Origin: Pararobbsia alpina
Lineage (GTDB): Bacteria > Pseudomonadota > Gammaproteobacteria > Burkholderiales > Burkholderiaceae
Assembly (NCBI RefSeq): GCF_902859895.1
Contig: NZ_CADIKM010000001.1
Coordinates: 186,001 to 250,000, forward strand
Length of the DNA stretch: 64,000 bases
Direction of reading: 5' to 3'
The notes under the pieces were generated by a model, which saw nothing but the letters and a program-made list of their open reading frames with translations, did no database searches and had not been told where the DNA came from. The translations under genes and the position numbers were made by a program. Every line of letters starts with the position of its first letter. Position 1 is the stretch's first letter. Below are positions 1 to 9,280 of this stretch, piece after piece.

Positions 1-1581
1 TGGCGTCACAAGACGCCGATCATCTATCGCGCGACGTCGCAGTGGTTCGCGGGTCTCGACATCCAGCCGAACGAAGGCGGCCGCACGCTACGCCAGACGG
101 CACTCGAAGGTATCGAGAACACGGCCTTCTTTCCGGCCTGGGGCAAGGCGCGCCTGCACGCGATGATCGCCAACCGGCCAGACTGGACGCTTTCGCGCCA
201 GCGCCAGTGGGGCGTGCCGATGGCGTTCTTCGTCCACAAGGAGACGGGAGAACTGCATCCGCATACCCCCGCGCTGCTGGAGGAAATCGCCAAGCGCGTC
301 GAGCAAGGCGGGATCGAAGCCTGGCAGCGTCTGGACGCCCGCGACCTGATTGGCGACGACGTCGCCTACTACGAGAAGAACCGCGATACGCTCGACGTCT
401 GGTTCGACTCGGGCACGACGCACTGGCATGTCCTGCGCGGTTCGCACAAGAACGAACTCCAGTGGCCGGCCGACATGTATCTCGAGGGCTCGGACCAGCA
501 CCGCGGCTGGTTCCACTCGTCGCTGCTGACGGGTTCGATGCTCGACGGGCGGCCGCCGTACAAGTCGCTGCTCACGCACGGCTTCACGGTCGATTCGCAG
601 GGTCGCAAGATGTCGAAGTCACTCGGCAACGGCATCGAACCGCAGGAGATCGCGCAAAAGCTCGGTGCCGAGATCATCCGCCTCTGGATCGCCGCAAGCG
701 ACTATTCGGGCGAGCTCGTGCTGTCCGAGGAAATTCTCAAGCGCCTGTCCGACACGTACCGGCGCATTCGCAACACGCTGCGCTTTCTGCTCGCGAACCT
801 GTCGGACTTCGACTATGCGAAGCATGCGCTGCCACCCGAGCAATGGCTCGAGATCGACCGGTATGCGGTCGCGCTCGCCGCGGCGCAACAGGCCGACTGG
901 CTCGCGCACTATGCGAAGTACGAGTTCCACCCGGTCGTCGCGAAGATCTCGACCTTCTGCTCGGAAGACCTCGGCGGCTTCTATCTCGACGTGCTCAAGG
1001 ACCGCCTCTATACGATGGCCGCGGACTCGCCGGCCCGCCGCGCCGCACAGACCGCGCTCTATCACGTGACCCAGGGCCTGCTGCGGATCATCGCGCCGTT
1101 CCTGTCGTTCACGGCCGAGGAAGCGTGGCAGGTATTCCAGCCCGGCACCGACACGATCTTCACCGAGACGTACTACGTTTATCCGGAGCTCGACGGCGCC
1201 CCCGCGCTGCTCGACAAGTGGACGATGCTGCGCGCGGTCCGTGCCGGCGTCACCAAGTCGCTCGAGGACGCACGCACGGCCGAGAAGATCGGTTCGTCGC
1301 TGCAGGCCGAAGTCACGCTCAAGGCGAACGGCGCGCGGCTCGAAGCGCTCCAGAGCCTCGGCGACGATCTCAAGTTCGTGCTGATCACCTCGGCCGCCGA
1401 TGTCGAGACAGTCGCGACGGCCGAGGACGAAGGGGTCTATGTGCGGCCGTCCTCGCATGCGAAATGCGAGCGTTGCTGGCACTATCGAGCCGATGTAGGC
1501 ATCGATGCGGCGCACCCGACGATCTGCGGCCGCTGCGTCACCAATCTGTTCGGTCATGGAGAAACAAGGAGCGCAGCGTAA
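1..1581 (+). CDS. ileS: Isoleucyl-tRNA synthetase, C-terminal 526 residues (5' end outside the window)
   Basis: This cytoplasmic class I aminoacyl-tRNA synthetase charges tRNA-Ile with isoleucine. The reading frame is open from base 1, so the N-terminal part, including the HIGH motif and most of the editing domain, lies upstream of the window. Visible are the catalytic-core block with the KMSKS loop at bases 607-621, the anticodon-binding helical domain, and a C-terminal zinc-binding segment with two CxxC pairs (CERC and CGRC) about 30 residues from the end. Its stop codon shares one base with the lspA start (TAATG), so the two genes are translationally coupled. The ileS-lspA pair is a widely conserved arrangement in proteobacteria. 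Confidence 0.97.
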   Translation, partial: WRHKTPIIYRATSQWFAGLDIQPNEGGRTLRQTALEGIENTAFFPAWGKARLHAMIANRPDWTLSRQRQWGVPMAFFVHKETGELHPHTPALLEEIAKRVEQGGIEAWQRLDARDLIGDDVAYYEKNRDTLDVWFDSGTTHWHVLRGSHKNELQWPADMYLEGSDQHRGWFHSSLLTGSMLDGRPPYKSLLTHGFTVDSQGRKMSKSLGNGIEPQEIAQKLGAEIIRLWIAASDYSGELVLSEEILKRLSDTYRRIRNTLRFLLANLSDFDYAKHALPPEQWLEIDRYAVALAAAQQADWLAHYAKYEFHPVVAKISTFCSEDLGGFYLDVLKDRLYTMAADSPARRAAQTALYHVTQGLLRIIAPFLSFTAEEAWQVFQPGTDTIFTETYYVYPELDGAPALLDKWTMLRAVRAGVTKSLEDARTAEKIGSSLQAEVTLKANGARLEALQSLGDDLKFVLITSAADVETVATAEDEGVYVRPSSHAKCERCWHYRADVGIDAAHPTICGRCVTNLFGHGETRSAA

Positions 1582-2075
1582 TGGCAGTCGCGAAGCAACG
1601 TGAAGGGGTACTCGTGCCCTGGCTGGGCCTGGCCCTCGTGGTGATCCTGATCGACCAGGTCACGAAGATCACGATGACCAAGCTGTTCGCCTATGGCTCG
1701 GGTCGGGTGATCACCTCCTTCTTCAATCTCGTACTGACCTACAACACGGGGGCATCGTTTGGTTTCCTGGCCCAGTCGGGTGGCTGGCAGCGCTGGTTTT
1801 TCACGGTGCTCGCGATCGCCGCGGCGCTTCTGATTGTCTATCTGCTGAAGACGCACGGCAACCAGACCCTGTTCTGCTTCGCGCTGTCGATGATCCTTGG
1901 CGGCGCGATCGGCAATGTGATCGACCGCGCGGCCTATGGCCACGTGATCGACTTTCTGGACTTCCATTTGCACGGCTGGCATTTCGCGACCTTCAACCTG
2001 GCCGACAGTGCGATCACACTGGGGGCGATCCTGCTGGTGATCGATGAACTGCGGCGTGTGCGCGGATCGCGCTAG
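1581..2075 (+). CDS. lspA: Lipoprotein signal peptidase (signal peptidase II)
   Basis: LspA is an inner-membrane aspartyl protease that cleaves the signal peptide of diacylglyceryl-modified prolipoproteins. The 164-residue protein has four hydrophobic segments. Both catalytic aspartates are visible, one in GNVIDR and one in FNLADS, and the conserved YNTGASFGF loop is present. ATG 1581 is chosen because AAGGAG lies just upstream and the codon overlaps the ileS stop by one base. The same frame stays open far upstream inside ileS, but that stretch is an antiparallel-free overlap shadow with no recognisable protein. Confidence 0.97.
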   Translation: MAVAKQREGVLVPWLGLALVVILIDQVTKITMTKLFAYGSGRVITSFFNLVLTYNTGASFGFLAQSGGWQRWFFTVLAIAAALLIVYLLKTHGNQTLFCFALSMILGGAIGNVIDRAAYGHVIDFLDFHLHGWHFATFNLADSAITLGAILLVIDELRRVRGSR

Positions 2076-2130
2076 TTTCTTGACCGAATCAAACCGAAGT
2101 CCACTAGTCCACTGAGCGGCGAGGCAGCCC

Positions 2131-3336
2131 ATGACGGAACTCGCGGGAAAGCATGTCGTACTCGGCCTGACGGGCGGCATCGCCTGCTACAAGTCGGCCG
2201 AACTCACGCGGTTGCTGGTCAAGGCTGGCGCAACCGTGCAGATCGTGATGACCGAGGCGGCGACGCAGTTCATCACCCCGGTCACGATGCAGGCGCTCTC
2301 GGGTCGCCCTGTCTATACGAACCAGTGGGATGCGCGCGTGCCCAACAATATGGCGCACATCGACCTGTCGCGCGAAGCCGATGTGATCGTGATCGCGCCC
2401 GCGTCGACCGACTTCATTGCGAAGCTCGCGCACGGATTCGCGGACGATCTGCTCTCGACGCTCTGCGTCGCGCGCGACTGTCCCCTGCTGGTGGTACCCG
2501 CGATGAATCGCCAGATGTGGCAAAACCCGGCAACCCAGCGCAATGCCCAGCAACTGCGAGCCGACGGCGTACGAGTGCTCGGCCCCGACGCCGGCCCGCA
2601 GGCCTGCGGCGAGGTCGGTGACGGACGCATGCTCGAACCCGCGGCTGTCTATGCGGCGATCGTTGCATTCTTCCAGCCGAAACTGCTACAGGGCAAGCGC
2701 GTGGTCGTCACCGCCGGCCCGACCTTCGAGCCGATCGATCCCGTGCGCGGCATCACCAATCTGTCGAGCGGCAAAATGGGCTTCGCCCTCGCCCGTGCGG
2801 CAGCGGATTGCGGCGCGGACGTGCGGCTCATTGCCGGCCCGACGGCGCTCGAAACGCCCTGGGGCGTGGTTCGCGAAGACGTGCAGACCGCGCAGCAGAT
2901 GTATGAGCTCGCCCTGTCCGCGGCGAGCGGTGCGGATGTGTTCATCGCGGTCGCCGCGGTGGCTGACTGGCGCGTCGCGCACGTGAGCCCCGGCAAGATC
3001 AAGAAGACCGGCGACGGTTTGCCGCCTGCGCTCGAGTTTGTCGAGAATCCCGATATCCTCGCCACGGTCGCCCATCTGCCCGAACCGCCGTTTTGCGTCG
3101 GCTTCGCGGCGGAGACCGACGATCTCGACAACAATGCGGCAGCCAAGCGGGTTCGAAAAAACGTGCCGCTGCTGATCGGCAATCTGGGGCCAGACGCGTT
3201 CGGCCGCGAGGATAACGAAGTCGTCCTCTACGACGAGCATGGCGTCACCCGCCTGCCGCGTGCCGACAAGACCGCGCTCGCGCGCGAGCTGATCGCGGTG
3301 ATCGCCGGACGGCTGCCGCGCGGCTTGTTCAACTAA
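2131..3336 (+). CDS. coaBC: Bifunctional phosphopantothenoylcysteine decarboxylase / phosphopantothenate-cysteine ligase
   Basis: CoaBC performs two consecutive steps of coenzyme A synthesis in the cytoplasm: CTP-dependent joining of phosphopantothenate to cysteine (CoaB) and FMN-dependent decarboxylation to phosphopantetheine (CoaC). The 401-residue length is normal. The N-terminal flavoprotein domain (about 1-190) shows GGIACYK, the catalytic His in HIDLSR, the PAMN motif, and the substrate-clamp Cys in ACGEVGDGRM. The CoaB domain (about 190-401) begins at VVVTAGPTFEPIDPVR, with NLSSGKMG and the KIKK lysines that follow AVADWR. It sits 55 bp after lspA on the same strand. Confidence 0.97.
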   Translation: MTELAGKHVVLGLTGGIACYKSAELTRLLVKAGATVQIVMTEAATQFITPVTMQALSGRPVYTNQWDARVPNNMAHIDLSREADVIVIAPASTDFIAKLAHGFADDLLSTLCVARDCPLLVVPAMNRQMWQNPATQRNAQQLRADGVRVLGPDAGPQACGEVGDGRMLEPAAVYAAIVAFFQPKLLQGKRVVVTAGPTFEPIDPVRGITNLSSGKMGFALARAAADCGADVRLIAGPTALETPWGVVREDVQTAQQMYELALSAASGADVFIAVAAVADWRVAHVSPGKIKKTGDGLPPALEFVENPDILATVAHLPEPPFCVGFAAETDDLDNNAAAKRVRKNVPLLIGNLGPDAFGREDNEVVLYDEHGVTRLPRADKTALARELIAVIAGRLPRGLFN

Positions 3337-3345
3337 GGCAAATCG

Positions 3346-4353
3346 ATGGTCAAACTTTCGGTCCTCGACCAGACACCGGTGATCCTCGGCCATACGGCCG
3401 CGGACGCGATCGCCGCAACGGTCGACCTCGCCCAACTCGCCGACGATCTCGGCTATACGCGCTATTGGTGCGCGGAGCATCATGGCTTGCGGGGTGTCGC
3501 AAACCCGGCGCCCGAGGTGATGCTCGCACGGCTCGGCAGTGTCACGCGGCGCATTCGCCTCGGTTCGGGCGGGGTCATGCTGCCCTACTACGCGCCATTC
3601 AAGATCGCCGAACAGTTCCAGATGCTCGAGGCGCTGTTTCCGAACCGAATCGACCTTGGCGTCGGGCGCGCGCCCGGCGGGGACATCAAGACCGCACAGG
3701 CGGTCGCGGGTGGCCATTACAACTACGGCGAGCAGTTTCCGCGGCAAGTCGCCGATCTCGTCGGTCTGTTCAGCGGTCAGCTTCCCGCCGACCATCTGGC
3801 GCGTGGGGTCTTGCTCCAGCCCCATGTCGAGAGCCGGCCGCAACTCTGGATGCTCGGTTCGAGTGAGTTCGGCGGTCTGCTGGCGGCGCAGCTCGGCATT
3901 CGCTTTGCGTTCGCGCACTTCATCAATGCGCAGTACGGCGAGGCGGTCGCCGCCGCGTATCGCGACCGTTTTCAGGCCGGGCACGAAAGCACGTCCTATC
4001 TTGCGGCGGCGATCTTCGTCATCTGCGCGGACACCGAAGCGCAGGCCGCGGACCTCGAGAAAGCAGTGGACCTGCGTCGTGTGCAGATGTCGCTCGGTCT
4101 CAACGCACCGATTCCGTCGATCGAACAAGGCGTCAACCAGAAATATGGTCCGCGCGATCTCGCGATCATCGAGCAGGAAAAGGCGCGAAGCATCATCGGT
4201 ACGCCCGGCCAGGTCGTCGAACGGATCCATCAGATCCAGGAACGCTTCGATGCCGACGAACTGATCGTGCTGACGGTCGCGGGCAGCTACGCGGCCCGGA
4301 CGCGCTCTTACGAGTTGCTGGCGGGGGCGTTCGAACTCGGGGTTGACGCATAG
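3346..4353 (+). CDS. Luciferase-like (LLM class) flavin-dependent oxidoreductase
   Basis: The 335-residue protein is a bacterial luciferase-like TIM-barrel monooxygenase or reductase using FMNH2. The N-terminus LSVLDQTPVI, the RYWCAEHH segment, the GSGGVMLPYY strand and the DLGVGRAPGG loop are typical of the MsnO8/YhbW-like subgroup of this superfamily. The substrate cannot be told from sequence. ATG 3346 lies 9 bp after the coaBC stop, so it is probably co-transcribed with coaBC. In related genomes, as I remember them, dut usually follows coaBC directly, so this gene looks inserted into a housekeeping operon. Confidence 0.9.
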   Translation: MVKLSVLDQTPVILGHTAADAIAATVDLAQLADDLGYTRYWCAEHHGLRGVANPAPEVMLARLGSVTRRIRLGSGGVMLPYYAPFKIAEQFQMLEALFPNRIDLGVGRAPGGDIKTAQAVAGGHYNYGEQFPRQVADLVGLFSGQLPADHLARGVLLQPHVESRPQLWMLGSSEFGGLLAAQLGIRFAFAHFINAQYGEAVAAAYRDRFQAGHESTSYLAAAIFVICADTEAQAADLEKAVDLRRVQMSLGLNAPIPSIEQGVNQKYGPRDLAIIEQEKARSIIGTPGQVVERIHQIQERFDADELIVLTVAGSYAARTRSYELLAGAFELGVDA

Positions 4354-4358
4354 GCCAA

Positions 4359-4430
4359 TGCATCGGCCGATTCATTGGCCGGTTCATTGGCCGGTTCATT
4401 GGCCGGTTCATTGGCCGATTCATAGGCCAT
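4359..4430 (+). repeat. Six-unit 12-bp tandem repeat upstream of dut
   Basis: Six head-to-tail copies of a 12-bp unit lie between the oxidoreductase stop codon and dut. Three central copies (4371-4406) are identical TTCATTGGCCGG. The first and the last two units differ at one to three positions. The unit is a multiple of three bases, so it stays open in several frames (for example repeated HWPV), but I see no gene there. Confidence 0.95.
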
Positions 4431-4451
4431 CGGTCAACCGACCTTATATAG

Positions 4452-4465
4452 TTGACGCGCGTCAA
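4452..4465. promoter_or_regulatory. Perfect 14-bp palindrome, possible operator before dut
   Basis: TTGACGCGCGTCAA is a perfect inverted repeat placed about 80 bp before the dut start and just after the 12-bp tandem repeat. It is followed by a very GC-rich stretch (4470-4507) with self-complementary CCCGGG and GGGGGCGCCC blocks. The protein that would bind it is unknown. Confidence 0.45.
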
Positions 4466-4545
4466 GCTGGACCCGGGCGCCACCCCGGGGGCGCCCCCGG
4501 TGCGCCCCAAGACCTCTCTTACCACCTAGCGGAATTTCGCCACGC

Positions 4546-4992
4546 ATGAAAATCGACTTGAAGATCCTCGACGAACGGCTCCGCGACCAACTGCCCCACT
4601 ACGCGACATCGGGCAGCGCCGGCCTCGACCTTCGTGCCTGCCTGGACGCGCCACTCACGATCGCCCCCGGCGAGACCGCGCTCGTGCCGACCGGGCTTGC
4701 GATCCATCTGGCCGATCCCGGCTACGCGGCGGTCATCCTGCCGCGCTCGGGGCTCGGTCACAAGAACGGGATCGTGCTGGGCAACCTCGTCGGGCTGATC
4801 GACTCGGACTATCAGGGCCAGTTGATGATCTCGACCTGGAACCGCGGTAACCAGCCGTTCGTACTCAATCCGTTCGAACGGCTCGCCCAGATGGTCGTCG
4901 TGCCCGTCGTCCAGGCGCAGTTCAATATCGTCGAGGAATTCGGCGAGAGCGGGCGCGGTGCCGGAGGGTTCGGGAGCACGGGCAAACACTGA
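4546..4992 (+). CDS. dut: Deoxyuridine 5'-triphosphate nucleotidohydrolase (dUTPase)
   Basis: Dut hydrolyses dUTP to dUMP and pyrophosphate, keeping uracil out of DNA and feeding dTMP synthesis. The 148-residue homotrimeric type is complete. Visible conserved motifs are [34 protein letters not shown], and the C-terminal [11 protein letters not shown] arm that closes over the active site. It is separated from the preceding gene by about 190 bp containing a tandem repeat and a palindrome, so it may have its own promoter. Confidence 0.97.
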   Translation: MKIDLKILDERLRDQLPHYATSGSAGLDLRACLDAPLTIAPGETALVPTGLAIHLADPGYAAVILPRSGLGHKNGIVLGNLVGLIDSDYQGQLMISTWNRGNQPFVLNPFERLAQMVVVPVVQAQFNIVEEFGESGRGAGGFGSTGKH

Positions 4993-5031
4993 GCGGTTGG
5001 AGCAAGCAGCCGGGCCACCGCCAAGGACAAA

Positions 5032-5063
5032 AAAAACGGCGCGGACCACTCCGCGCCGTTTTT
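5032..5063. terminator. Bidirectional rho-independent terminator between dut and clpA
   Basis: A perfect 13-bp stem (5032-5044 with 5051-5063) encloses a 6-base loop. It has an A run on one side and a T run on the other, so it can end transcription of dut from the left and clpA from the right. Confidence 0.9.
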
Positions 5064-5091
5064 CATTTCGCCTTCTATTCCAGCAGCAAGC

Positions 5092-7389
5092 TTATTCGAC
5101 CTCGATCGCTTCCGGATTGGGGTTGCGAGGCACACCGTTCTCGTCGAACGTGAGCTGCACCTTGCCCTGATCGTCGACATCGACCGTGACGCGGCCACCA
5201 TTCGCGAGTTTGCCGAACAACAGTTCGTCGGCGAGCGCGCGGCGAATCGTGTCCTGGATCAGGCGCTGCATCGGTCGCGCCCCCATCAGCGGATCGAAAC
5301 CGTGCTTCGCCAGATAAGCGCGCAGAGCATCGGTGAACAGCACGTCGACCTTCTTCTCATGCAGCTGGTCTTCGAGCTGCATCAGGAACTTGTCGACCAC
5401 CCGCATGATGATTTCTTCGTTCAGCGAGCGGAAACTGATGATCGAGTCGAGCCGGTTACGGAACTCAGGCGTGAACATCCGCTTGATGTCGTTCATTTCG
5501 TCGCCAGTTTCACGACGATTCGTGAAGCCCAGCGTCGACTTCTGCATCGCCTCGGCGCCCGCATTCGTGGTCATGATGATGATCACGTTGCGGAAATCGG
5601 CCTTGCGTCCGTTGTTGTCGGTCAGCGTACCGTGGTCCATGACCTGCAGCAACACGTTGAAGATATCCGGATGCGCCTTCTCGATTTCGTCGAGCAACAG
5701 CACGCAATGCGGCTTCTTCGTGATCGCCTCGGTCAGCAAGCCACCCTGGTCGAAACCGACGTAACCCGGCGGCGCGCCGATCAGCCGGCTCACCGCATGG
5801 CGCTCCATATACTCCGACATGTCGAAGCGCAGCAACTCGATGCCCATCACGAACGCCAACTGACGAGCGACTTCGGTCTTGCCGACGCCGGTCGGGCCCG
5901 AGAACAGGAAGGCACCAATCGGCTTGTCCGTCTTGCCGAGACCGGCGCGCGCCATCTTGATCGAAGCAGAAAGCGCCTCGATCGCCGGATCCTGGCCGAA
6001 CACGACGGCCTTCAGGTCGCGATCGAGCGTCTGCAGCTTGCCGCGATCGTCCTGCGACACACTTTGCGCCGGCACACGTGCGATCTTCGAGATGATGTCC
6101 TCGATCTCGCCCTTGCCGATCGTCTTCTTCTGCTTCGACTTCGGCAGGATGCGTTGGGCCGCGCCCGCTTCGTCGATCACGTCGATCGCCTTGTCCGGCA
6201 AGTGACGGTCGGTGATGAAGCGTGCCGACAGTTCAGCCGCCGCGGTCAGCGCACCCGCCGAGTACTTGACGCCGTGGTGCTCTTCGAAGCGCGACTTCAG
6301 GCCGCGCAGGATCGCAATCGTCTGTTCGACGGTCGGCTCGACGACGTCGATCTTCTGGAACCGCCGCGACAATGCCGCGTCCTTTTCGAAGATCCCGCGA
6401 TACTCCGTAAACGTTGTCGCGCCGATACACTTGAGCTGGCCCGAGGACAGCGCCGGCTTGAGCAGGTTCGATGCATCGAGCGTACCGCCCGAAGCGGCAC
6501 CCGCCCCGATCAGCGTGTGGATCTCATCGATGAACAGGATCGCGTGCGGCCGTTCCTTGAGTTCCTTGAGCACCGTCTTCAGACGCTGCTCGAAGTCGCC
6601 CCGGTATTTCGTACCGGCAAGCAGGGCACCCATGTCGAGCGAATAGACCGTCGCATCGAGCAGGATATCCGGCACTTCGCCGCGCGTGACACGCCAAGCG
6701 AGCCCTTCGGCGATCGCCGTCTTGCCAACACCGGCTTCGCCGACGAGCAGCGGATTGTTCTTGCGACGCCGGCACAGCACCTGAACCACGCGCTCGACTT
6801 CCAGTTCGCGGCCGATCAGCGGATCGATCTTGCCGTCGCGCGCCATCTGGTTGAGGTTCTGCGTGAATTGGGCGAGCGGGGTTTCCTTCTGGGCCGCGGC
6901 CTCTTCATTCTCAGGCGTACCTTCACCCGACTTGGCGCTTTCGGCGCTGCCGGTCTTGGTGATGCCGTGCGAAATGAAATTGACCACGTCCAGCCGCGTG
7001 ACACCCTGCTGTTGCAGGTAGTACACCGCGTGTGAATCCTTTTCGCCGAAGATCGCGACCAGTACATTCGCGCCGGTCACTTCCTTCTTGCCATTCGAAG
7101 TCGACTGGACGTGCATGATCGCCCGCTGAATGACGCGCTGGAACCCGAGCGTCGGCTGTGTATCGACGTCGTCGGTACCCGGCACGGTCGGCGTATTGTC
7201 GTGGATGAAATTGCGCAGGTTCTGCCGCAAATCCTCGATATTCGCCGCACATGCCCGCAGCACTTCGGCCGCGGTCGGGTTGTCCAGCAACGCGAGCAAC
7301 AGATGCTCGACCGTGATGAACTCGTGCCTTGCCTGGCGCGCTTCCATAAACGCCATATGCAGGCTTACTTCCAGCTCTTGGGCAATCAT
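5092..7389 (-). CDS. clpA: ATP-dependent Clp protease, ATP-binding subunit ClpA
   Basis: ClpA is the AAA+ unfoldase that feeds substrates, including N-degron proteins delivered by ClpS, into ClpP. From ATG 7389 the 765-residue protein has the Clp N domain (about 1-140), a first AAA module with Walker [14 protein letters not shown] and Walker [15 protein letters not shown], and a second AAA module with [13 protein letters not shown] and [15 protein letters not shown]. The start [14 protein letters not shown] matches the family; an upstream in-frame ATG (7407) would lie inside clpS. The clpA start and clpS stop overlap as ATGA, so the pair is translationally coupled. Confidence 0.97.
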   Translation of the reverse strand: MIAQELEVSLHMAFMEARQARHEFITVEHLLLALLDNPTAAEVLRACAANIEDLRQNLRNFIHDNTPTVPGTDDVDTQPTLGFQRVIQRAIMHVQSTSNGKKEVTGANVLVAIFGEKDSHAVYYLQQQGVTRLDVVNFISHGITKTGSAESAKSGEGTPENEEAAAQKETPLAQFTQNLNQMARDGKIDPLIGRELEVERVVQVLCRRRKNNPLLVGEAGVGKTAIAEGLAWRVTRGEVPDILLDATVYSLDMGALLAGTKYRGDFEQRLKTVLKELKERPHAILFIDEIHTLIGAGAASGGTLDASNLLKPALSSGQLKCIGATTFTEYRGIFEKDAALSRRFQKIDVVEPTVEQTIAILRGLKSRFEEHHGVKYSAGALTAAAELSARFITDRHLPDKAIDVIDEAGAAQRILPKSKQKKTIGKGEIEDIISKIARVPAQSVSQDDRGKLQTLDRDLKAVVFGQDPAIEALSASIKMARAGLGKTDKPIGAFLFSGPTGVGKTEVARQLAFVMGIELLRFDMSEYMERHAVSRLIGAPPGYVGFDQGGLLTEAITKKPHCVLLLDEIEKAHPDIFNVLLQVMDHGTLTDNNGRKADFRNVIIIMTTNAGAEAMQKSTLGFTNRRETGDEMNDIKRMFTPEFRNRLDSIISFRSLNEEIIMRVVDKFLMQLEDQLHEKKVDVLFTDALRAYLAKHGFDPLMGARPMQRLIQDTIRRALADELLFGKLANGGRVTVDVDDQGKVQLTFDENGVPRNPNPEAIEVE

Positions 7390-7700
7390 GCTTCCTCCAT
7401 CACACACTGCAACGGATGTCCCGCCTGCCGTGCGTGGGTAACTACAAGCTCAACTTTGGTCGCTGCGACGTCCCTTGTATAGACCCCGCAAACCCCTCTA
7501 CCCTCACGGTGCACCTTCAGCATAATCTGGGTCGCAGCTTCACGATCCTTACCAAAGTATTCCTGGATCACCATTACGACGAACTCCATCGGCGTGAAGT
7601 CGTCGTTGAGCAGTACCACCTTGTGCATAGACGGCGGCTTCAGCTTTGCTTCCTGCCGCTCCAGCACGGCACCGTCTTGCTTGTCCGGGAAAATTGCCAT
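7386..7700 (-). CDS. clpS: ATP-dependent Clp protease adaptor ClpS
   Basis: ClpS binds the ClpA N domain and delivers proteins with destabilising N-terminal residues. The 104-residue protein shows the conserved core [16 protein letters not shown], the metal- and substrate-binding region [15 protein letters not shown], and the C-terminal PLQCVMEE. It is the first gene of a two-gene operon with clpA. No Shine-Dalgarno sequence is visible before its ATG, and a plausible -10 element ends only six bases upstream, which suggests a leaderless or nearly leaderless message. Confidence 0.95.
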   Translation of the reverse strand: MAIFPDKQDGAVLERQEAKLKPPSMHKVVLLNDDFTPMEFVVMVIQEYFGKDREAATQIMLKVHREGRGVCGVYTRDVAATKVELVVTHARQAGHPLQCVMEEA

Positions 7701-7706
7701 ACACCC

Positions 7707-7734
7707 ATTCTAAACAACTCGCGGGAGCCTGCAA
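7707..7734 (-). promoter_or_regulatory. Candidate sigma-70 promoter of clpS-clpA
   Basis: Read on the minus strand, TTGCAG (7734-7729) and TAGAAT (7712-7707) are separated by 16 bp. Transcription would begin almost exactly at the clpS ATG. This is a motif match only. Confidence 0.35.
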
Positions 7735-8118
7735 TCCCGTCAAAACCCCACGCAACGTCAGGGCATTCGATGGAAGCAGGCCGTTCGACGGTGCAAGGCC
7801 GCCGTGCAACGACCTACATCGTCTCCATCTGTCCTGATACTGCACCCCGACAAACCATTCGATGCCTCAACAGTACCAGCCCAGCCCCGCGCCGGGTGGC
7901 CCCACGATAGACGTGACCACCTTCGAGCGCAACGACCGTGCCGCCAGCCGCGCGGCACCCTCTGGCCGCTTTGCTGCAAACCGCCTTGCACCTAATCTTG
8001 GACCGATTATCGCGGTTTTCAAGAACTTGCGCTTACTAACTCAAAAGACGGGAAAATTGTGTGCAGATCCCATTAAAACGCCCGTGCAATAAGGAAGAAC
8101 GCTTATCCCAAAAATTTC
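7735..8118. other. Non-coding region between the divergent clpS and cspA genes
   Basis: About 380 bp without a convincing gene. Short open frames exist on both strands, but none has a ribosome binding site or a recognisable protein. It probably carries upstream regulatory DNA for both divergent genes. The last 100 bp are noticeably AT-rich, as expected next to a cold-shock promoter. Confidence 0.5.
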
Positions 8119-8147
8119 TTGACACTCATATAAAGAGCAAGAACAAT
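8119..8147 (+). promoter_or_regulatory. Candidate sigma-70 promoter of cspA
   Basis: A consensus -35 TTGACA (8119-8124) is followed after 17 bp by AACAAT (8142-8147) in an AT-rich context. Transcription from here would give a 5' untranslated leader of about 130 bases before the cspA start, in keeping with the long thermosensing leaders of cold-shock genes. Confidence 0.55.
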
Positions 8148-8284
8148 AAAGCTGGCACTTTTTTCGATCAACAAGAGGAAATGCCACGGTGAGCTGGTGC
8201 GGAGGGGACGGCTTCAACGTCCAGCTTTTCGAACACGCTCGTTGTTCTGCAAGCGACAAGAGTCGAGTTACAGGGGAAGTTGGT

Positions 8285-8491
8285 ATGGCAACCGGTACGG
8301 TCAAGTGGTTTAACGACGCCAAAGGGTATGGCTTCATCACGCCGGACGAAGGCGGTGAGGATTTGTTCGCTCACTTCTCGGCGATCCAGATGAATGGCTT
8401 CAAGACGCTGAAAGAAGGTCAGAAGGTGACGTTCGACGTCGTGCAAGGCCCGAAGGGCAAGCAAGCTTCGAACATTCAGGCACCGGTCTAA
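8285..8491 (+). CDS. cspA: Cold-shock protein, CspA family
   Basis: The 68-residue single-domain OB-fold protein binds single-stranded RNA and DNA. It carries both RNA-binding motifs, KGYGFIT (RNP1) and DLFAHFS (RNP2), and the typical start [14 protein letters not shown] 8285 is chosen because it gives the exact family N-terminus; the frame is open upstream to a GTG at 8189, but that extension is unrelated to the family. The long leader between the candidate promoter and the ATG suggests post-transcriptional control. It is followed by a strong terminator. Confidence 0.95.
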   Translation: MATGTVKWFNDAKGYGFITPDEGGEDLFAHFSAIQMNGFKTLKEGQKVTFDVVQGPKGKQASNIQAPV

Positions 8492-8533
8492 GGGCCGACC
8501 CCGCGGGGGCCTGTTTTTGCTTTTTTGTCGGGC

Positions 8534-8564
8534 AAACCCGGCGCTTCTGGCGCCGGGTTTTTTT
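8534..8564 (+). terminator. Rho-independent terminator of cspA
   Basis: A perfect 11-bp GC-rich stem (8534-8544 with 8550-8560) has a 5-base loop and a run of seven Ts from 8558. A weaker hairpin (CCCCGCGGGG around 8498-8508 followed by Ts) precedes it. Confidence 0.92.
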
Positions 8565-8768
8565 GCTTTGTTGCCTATTCGTGTTATCGGCAGCCGATCG
8601 CCACACTTGAGCATCGCCGCGACGATTCCCGGCGCGCATGCCCCTGCGCATCGCGCCGCACATCACATTGAATTGCTCTCGCCGAAGGAACACTTCGGCG
8701 CGTGAGTTCCGTCGCGCCGCCGCGACCTCCTCGTGTCCTCAGTCACTGTACTCGTTTTGAGTCGGTTT

Positions 8769-8800
8769 GTTCTCAAGTTGAGTCGACTCAATATGAGAAC
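8769..8800. promoter_or_regulatory. 32-bp near-perfect palindrome with TTGAGTC boxes
   Basis: The two 16-bp arms meet without a loop at 8784/8785 and match at 14 of 16 positions. The outer arms are GTTCTCA and TGAGAAC; the core is TTGAGTCGACTCAA. A further TTGAGTC lies at 8757-8763. This looks like a repressor or activator operator, but no regulator gene is adjacent and the next gene starts about 480 bp away. Confidence 0.6.
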
Positions 8801-8806
8801 GATTGA

Positions 8807-8819
8807 ACTCAACTTGAGT
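8807..8819. promoter_or_regulatory. Second palindrome sharing the TTGAGT half-site
   Basis: ACTCAACTTGAGT is a perfect 6-bp inverted repeat around a single central base. It repeats the half-site of the large palindrome immediately upstream, so the two probably form one multi-site operator. Confidence 0.5.
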
Positions 8820-8962
8820 CAGTTTTCTTCGCATGGTTGGCCATCGCTGCGGCCCCAGCTCGCGTCAGAGCCATTGCCCCTCTTTGTCAGGTTCGTTGCC
8901 CTCGTGCGTCACACCGGCAAACTCGGCATCTTTTGACGAGCGCCAGACGCATCGACCCAAAA

Positions 8963-9058
8963 TTTCACCATGCGGTATGCATCCGTACGGTGTAAAAAAT
9001 CATGGTGCATGGCAAAAATCCGCGCTTCCGCAATGCCCAAGAACATTTCACTATGCGG
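8963..9058. promoter_or_regulatory. Twin copies of TTTCAC(C/T)ATGCGG
   Basis: Two 13-bp motifs differing at one base occur at 8963-8975 and 9046-9058, 83 bp apart on the same strand. They resemble half of the IclR-family type of operator I recall from Burkholderiales, but this is from memory. No open frame between 8565 and 9280 is convincing, so this stretch of about 700 bp is regulatory or non-coding, and its right part (9060-9120) is AT-rich. Confidence 0.4.
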
Positions 9059-9280
9059 CAAATAATCTCAACTTATTGAATTTAAACAGTATTTTTTATT
9101 GAAAAGAAGACGCTTTTGATCATTCTCCCGTGACGCGCCGACGTAGACTCATCTACAAGAGTCGGCCTTGACGCAATGGGATGTGCAACAAGGTCGGCGA
9201 CAGAGATCGCTGGTTGAGCACGTTGCCGCTTCTCGCGCGCAACAGCCACTGGATTACGCTTGTTGCTTAGGGAGACTACG

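Noticed and set aside
42-1580. The lspA frame stays open far upstream inside ileS
   Set aside because: The extension is the third-position shadow of ileS. The real lspA start is the coupled ATG at 1581.
4359-4430. The 12-bp repeat as a CRISPR array
   Set aside because: Units are head to tail with no unique spacers, so it is a simple tandem repeat.
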